Source of the DNA: Lachnotalea sp. AF33-28
GTDB taxonomy: Bacteria > Bacillota > Clostridia > Lachnospirales > Lachnospiraceae
Direction: 5' to 3'
DNA length: 64,000 bases
Assembly: GCF_003477885.1 (NCBI RefSeq)
Contig: NZ_QUEE01000014.1
Coordinates: forward strand, 76,577 to 140,576
Part shown: positions 60,370 to 64,000 of the stretch, in pieces
Layout: the number at the start of each line of letters is the position of its first letter
Numbering within the stretch: position 1 is the first letter of the stretch
Notes under the pieces: model-generated
The model's database searches: none
What the model was told of the DNA's origin: nothing
Seen by the model: the letters and a program-made list of their open reading frames with translations, nothing else
Translations under genes and position numbers: made by a program

Positions 60370-61299
60370 TCAGAACAACTGATAATCTCCGTATTTAATC
60401 GCAAAGAAATATGCCAGGGACATCAATACCGCAGAAACAGCCGACTTGAACAGCCCCGCCGCAGTAGAAAGGCTGTACTGCGCATTTTCCAAACCGATTC
60501 TGTAGATATAGGTATCCAGTATATCGCCGGACAAATATACCTGTGGGCTGTACATGTTCATCACCTGGTCCATTCCTGCATTCAGTACATTTCCCATGGA
60601 CAAAACCGCCATGACAAATACAATCGGCGCAATTCCCGGCAATGTGATATGAAGTGTCTGTTTCCACTTTCCCGCTCCGTCTATTGCGGCTGCCTCATAC
60701 AGGCCCGTGTCGATGCCGGTAAGAGCCGCAAGGTAAACGATGGAACCATAGCCGAATCCCTTCCACACATCTGTGGCGATCAGCACTCCCGGAAAGAGCT
60801 TATTATCTCCCATAAAATAGTAATTTCCCATGCCCAAAGCCCCCAGAGCATGATTCACAATCCCGTTTGGAGACAGCAGAGTGGAAAAGATTCCTCCCAG
60901 GATTACCCATGACAAAAAATTAGGCAGGTAAACCAGCGTCTGCGTGATCTTGGCAAAATATTTGGACCTGATCTCATTCAGCATCAGCGCAAATATCACG
61001 GGCACAGCCAGGCCCAGAATCAGCTTCATTCCGGCGATGCATACCGTATTCTTCATAATGTTCCAAAAATCCGGATAGGACATAAGAAATCGGAAGTTAT
61101 AAAGCCCCACCCATTCCGAACGGAACAACCCCTTTGTTACCTTATAATCCTGAAAGGCCATCGCGATTCCGCCCATCGGCAGATAATTAAAAATCAGTAT
61201 GAGCAAAACTCCCGGCAAAAGCATCAGATGAAGAGGAATATTTTTCTTAAACTTCACCATGCGCCGCTTTCTGTTCATGCAAGTATTGACTGCAGCCAT
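60370..61299 (-). CDS. ABC transporter permease (LplB type)
   Basis: 309 aa with six hydrophobic segments; EAA-like loop TGLYEAAAIDGAGKWKQTLH (~210-229) and the family word FNYLPMGGIAMAFQDYK near the N terminus. The ATG at 61299 follows GAGGAAAGG and is preferred over a GTG at 61311. It follows the lipoprotein gene after a hairpin. Confidence 0.92.
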   Translation of the reverse strand: MAAVNTCMNRKRRMVKFKKNIPLHLMLLPGVLLILIFNYLPMGGIAMAFQDYKVTKGLFRSEWVGLYNFRFLMSYPDFWNIMKNTVCIAGMKLILGLAVPVIFALMLNEIRSKYFAKITQTLVYLPNFLSWVILGGIFSTLLSPNGIVNHALGALGMGNYYFMGDNKLFPGVLIATDVWKGFGYGSIVYLAALTGIDTGLYEAAAIDGAGKWKQTLHITLPGIAPIVFVMAVLSMGNVLNAGMDQVMNMYSPQVYLSGDILDTYIYRIGLENAQYSLSTAAGLFKSAVSAVLMSLAYFFAIKYGDYQLF

Positions 61300-61322
61300 T
61301 CCTTTCCTCACTTTCCGAAAGA

Positions 61323-61349
61323 AACAGGCCGCCCTTAAGACGGCCTGTT
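61323..61349 (-). terminator. Intercistronic hairpin after the LplA-type lipoprotein gene
   Basis: AACAGGCCG (61323-61331) pairs with CGGCCTGTT (61341-61349), and TTTC follows on the minus strand. It sits between binding-protein and permease genes, as in the first ABC locus. Confidence 0.7.
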
Positions 61350-61373
61350 CATAATCTATTCAGCCATGCAGCA

Positions 61374-63041
61374 TCACCGTTCCTGATACCATTCATTTAC
61401 TTCCTTTGTAATCTCTGCACCGCCATTTGAGTTCCAGAGTTCTACAAACTCATCAAAATAATCCACATCCTTCGCCCCGGTAATGATATTGGCGATCATC
61501 TGATTCGCCATGCTGCCCAGATTTCCGCTGTATTTGATCGCCGCATCTCCGGCCGTCCCGGTGAATGCGCTAAGCAGATACCCTCCGCCTTCTATCTCTT
61601 CTGCAATAGCGGCTTCCGTGCTGTCTGGCCCGAAGATACAGTAGAGCGTTCTCCCTTCAGCATCGCCGTTAAGGCGCCACTTTTCACACGAGCTCACAGT
61701 TCCCTCATAGCCGGTAGGAAGATCGGCAGGCGCTGTTCCGGTTTCCAGAAATACTTTATACGCCTGATAAATCGCCGGGTTTACGCCTGTCTCACTGATC
61801 ACAGCCGGATAAGACAGATTATTGATTCCGTCCGTGGCATAAGTATCCGCTTCTTCCGTACCATATTTGACAAACATGTTGAATAATTTGATAACCGCTT
61901 CCGGATGCTCACATTCCTTGCTCACCACCACACAGGAACTGAAGCCGACATTCTGTTCTACCTTCGCAAAACTTCCGTCATCCGCGTACAGAGGGAAATA
62001 TCCCCACTCCTGGCCTAACGATATGCCGTTATCCAGATAGAACGGTGAAGTAAAGTTACCGATCACCACGCCGCTTTTGCCGGATACCGCATCCTCATAC
62101 AGCTGCTGCTCTGTCTTTGTCCCATATTCCTGATCAAGCAGCCCTTCCGCATATTTATCATGAAGTTCGGACAGTGCCTGCTTCATCTCCGGCTGAACAA
62201 GCCCGAATACCAGGCCGCCGTCTTTCTCCAGCCAGATGCTCGTCTGTCCTCCATGGGCATTGATCAGATACTGCATGGGCAGCAGCGCGGATATCTCCTT
62301 TGTAGCGCCGATACCGATCGAACATGTTCCCCCCATCTTATTATCCTTAAATGCTTTTGCAACGTCCCACAGCTCTGTCATGCTCTTAGGTTCATCCAGC
62401 CCCAGTTCCTGCAGCCAGTCCGTGCGGATCGCCACCACGCCGCCCCGATCCAGATAATCCGCCGGCTGTGTGATCCCGTACAAACGGCCGTCCTTTGTTA
62501 CATTTTCTGCCATGGCACCGCCGTCCGCATACATGATGCTTTTCAGATCGTCCGTGGCATACTGCTCAAATACATCCGTCAGATCCGCAATCATATCCGC
62601 TTCCAGCAATTCTTTATATGTGCTGTAGCCCACGCTCATATAATCCGGTATTTCTCCGCTGGCAATCGCCAGATTGATTTTGGTTGTTATATCCTCGCTG
62701 TCCGCGGCAATGGCGGAGTATTCAACATGTATACCCTTGCCCGCCCACAGATCCAGCCATGGATTGTCTTCCAGAGTGACGCCTTCCGGGCAGGACTGGG
62801 TAAGCGTTTGAAAAGCAATGGTAGACAGTGTGATCGGCTCTTCATATCCTCCGAACGGGTCTGCGGCTTCCGGCTTTTGATCCGCCGCGCTGTTTCCTAC
62901 CGATTCCGTAACGGTTTCCTGCTTTCCCTGACTTTCCGTTGCGCCAGCAGCCGTGCTGCCGGCGTCATGATCTTTTCCGCAGCCCATAACGGACAGAACC
63001 ATACAAATACATAAAACAATAGCCAGTATTCTTTTCATCAT
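61374..63041 (-). CDS. Extracellular solute-binding lipoprotein (LplA/YtcQ type)
   Basis: 555 aa. Signal peptide MMKRILAIVLCICMVLSVMG with lipobox VMGC and lipidated Cys21; a Ser/Thr/Glu linker to ~45; then a long SBP fold with WAGKGIHVEYSAIAADSEDI, YGITQPADYLDRGGVVAIRT and WLQELGLDEPKSMTELW, typical of the YtcQ/LplA group. The start at 63041 follows GGAGG; the ATG at 63056 is too close to a site. It heads the second sugar operon and is divergent from the AraC gene at 63434. Confidence 0.92.
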   Translation of the reverse strand: MMKRILAIVLCICMVLSVMGCGKDHDAGSTAAGATESQGKQETVTESVGNSAADQKPEAADPFGGYEEPITLSTIAFQTLTQSCPEGVTLEDNPWLDLWAGKGIHVEYSAIAADSEDITTKINLAIASGEIPDYMSVGYSTYKELLEADMIADLTDVFEQYATDDLKSIMYADGGAMAENVTKDGRLYGITQPADYLDRGGVVAIRTDWLQELGLDEPKSMTELWDVAKAFKDNKMGGTCSIGIGATKEISALLPMQYLINAHGGQTSIWLEKDGGLVFGLVQPEMKQALSELHDKYAEGLLDQEYGTKTEQQLYEDAVSGKSGVVIGNFTSPFYLDNGISLGQEWGYFPLYADDGSFAKVEQNVGFSSCVVVSKECEHPEAVIKLFNMFVKYGTEEADTYATDGINNLSYPAVISETGVNPAIYQAYKVFLETGTAPADLPTGYEGTVSSCEKWRLNGDAEGRTLYCIFGPDSTEAAIAEEIEGGGYLLSAFTGTAGDAAIKYSGNLGSMANQMIANIITGAKDVDYFDEFVELWNSNGGAEITKEVNEWYQER

Positions 63042-63433
63042 AATAACTTCCTCCAATTATTCATTACCTGTTGTTATCACTTTTCATATTGAGGGCCCAA
63101 ACATATGAAAACTGCGTTACTGATCATGGCTGCCAGAAACGTCACGTGCAGCCGGAAACAGTAACAAAACTGCTGATTTGTGATAAAGGAATCATATCAT
63201 TTCTATACATAATAGTGAATATATGATATAATTCATTTATAGCACAATCACGTTTTTTATTATTCAATATATATTTACAGAATTCACTTTTTCACTTACT
63301 GTATCTGGTTTTTTCCCAATCGAATTAAAAAGAATATTCTGTAAAAAATGAGCAAATAGTGCTATTCGTGCTTTTTGGTAAATTTATACAAACACATCGC
63401 CGACCTCACACCGGACCAACAGGAGGAACATCC
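63042..63433. other. Divergent intergenic region between the LplA operon and the AraC gene
   Basis: 392 bases, strongly A+T-rich from 63170 to 63360, with a TATAAT at 63227-63232 but no clear -35. It holds the palindrome at 63116-63165 and must contain both promoters and the AraC binding sites; I could not pick out direct repeats with confidence. Confidence 0.5.
63116..63165. repeat. Palindromic repeat, family D-like
   Basis: GTTACTG (63116-63122) with CAGTAAC (63159-63165) and, inside, GGCTGC (63128-63133) with GCAGCC (63148-63153). The GTTACTG and GGCTGC words are those of the 11409 and 30897 elements, in the same order. Confidence 0.65.
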
Positions 63434-63994
63434 ATGAAAAAGAGTTATGATGAACGAATGACCTTTGAATACCACTTCAAATATTACAAGCTTTATCAGG
63501 ATTATTACTCTTTCAGTTCCATCGGATGGGAATATTGGCAGTATCCGCAAAAATACTCCATTAACAATATGCTTTCACCGGAGCAGCAGTTTATCTTTCA
63601 GTACACCGTTTCCGGCGAAGGCGCCATCACTATAAATTCCCATACCTATTCTCTGAAACCGGGACAGGCATTTTTGATTGAACGCCCGAGCGTAACACAT
63701 TACTTTCTGCCCAAAGGCAGCTCACACTGGGAGTTGAAATTCATTTCCTTTAATTCCGTCAGCAATAATATATTGAAAAACATCATAAACGAATACGGTA
63801 ATGTCTTCACACTTCCTTCTTCCAGCAGCGCAATGGACTATTGGGAAACACTCTACAGGCTGTCGGTTGATAATGATATGAATAACTTTTTTACCGCCTC
63901 TGCCTGCGCTTATGCCTTTATGATGCATCTGAATGATACCCTGCGAAAATGCTCATGTACGGTAAGGAAGCAAGCAACCGAAAACAAGAGATAG
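63434..63994 (+). CDS. AraC-family regulator, N-terminal part; frame broken near 63943, runs off window
   Basis: The start at 63434 (MKKSYDERMTFEYHF) follows AGGAGG; the ATG at 63359 has no site. The 186 residues to the TAG at 63992 are an AraC cupin sensor domain (GEGAITINSHTYSLKPGQAF, then FLIERPSVTHYFLPKG). The in-frame end LRKCSCTVRKQATENKR looks out of place, whereas the other frame from 63943 reads AKMLMYGKEASNRKQEIDR to the window edge, the expected linker toward the helix-turn-helix. A single lost base at CTGCG (original CTGGCG) would explain it. So it is either a pseudogene or a sequencing error. Confidence 0.75.
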   Translation: MKKSYDERMTFEYHFKYYKLYQDYYSFSSIGWEYWQYPQKYSINNMLSPEQQFIFQYTVSGEGAITINSHTYSLKPGQAFLIERPSVTHYFLPKGSSHWELKFISFNSVSNNILKNIINEYGNVFTLPSSSSAMDYWETLYRLSVDNDMNNFFTASACAYAFMMHLNDTLRKCSCTVRKQATENKR

Positions 63995-64000
63995 ACCGCC

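Overview
The window looks like a chromosomal segment of a spore-forming Firmicute of the Lachnospiraceae (Clostridium cluster XIVa; a Hungatella-, Eisenbergiella- or Enterocloster-like gut anaerobe is my guess). Grounds: a stage II sporulation protein (SpoIIR), an ispE-GntR arrangement I associate with this family, strong AGGAGG-type ribosome binding sites, moderate G+C, many glycoside hydrolases served by ABC importers and YesMN/AraC regulators, and no phage, plasmid or CRISPR genes. Most genes lie on the minus strand.

Layout. 0-18 kb is housekeeping and membrane functions: spoIIR (partial), ispE with a GntR regulator and two small proteins, pepF, an AI-2E-type transporter, a YesL-like protein, a single-pass membrane protein, two GNAT acetyltransferases, cyclophilin, a TPM-domain/zinc-ribbon pair, a CaCA cation exchanger behind a yybP-ykoY (Mn2+) riboswitch, trmL with an aminotransferase and Lrp, an AIR-synthase-C-domain protein and a VanW protein. 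18-31 kb: nth, a B12-binding radical SAM protein, a second aminotransferase, a large PAS-GGDEF-GAF-PAS-GNAT signalling protein, a lactonase, an amidohydrolase, a CoA-disulfide-reductase-like protein with a rhodanese domain, and a GntR/ABC exporter operon. 31-41 kb starts the carbohydrate region: an MGMT-fold protein, AraC, GH127, MFS transporter, XRE-TPR regulator and a GH2 enzyme, followed by two tRNA-Gly genes and two decayed gene ends.

41.5-52 kb is an ABC sugar locus: binding protein, two permeases, a GH67-like protein, an ADP-ribosylglycohydrolase homologue and an SGNH hydrolase in one minus-strand operon, divergent from a YesN/YesM two-component system that probably controls it. 52-64 kb is a second locus: LplABC-type importer, two GH36/GH27-like proteins, a GH106-like protein and an iron alcohol dehydrogenase of lactaldehyde-reductase type, divergent from an AraC regulator whose reading frame appears broken. 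This locus probably handles a rhamnose- or fucose-containing and galactose-containing glycan.

Between the genes lies an unusual number of structured palindromic repeats in several families. The most interesting is a 44-bp two-hairpin element found three times, each time 15-22 nt upstream of a minus-strand start codon, with one covarying base pair and a wobble pair that makes sense only in the transcript of the downstream gene. All functional calls are by reading and memory of families; no search was run.
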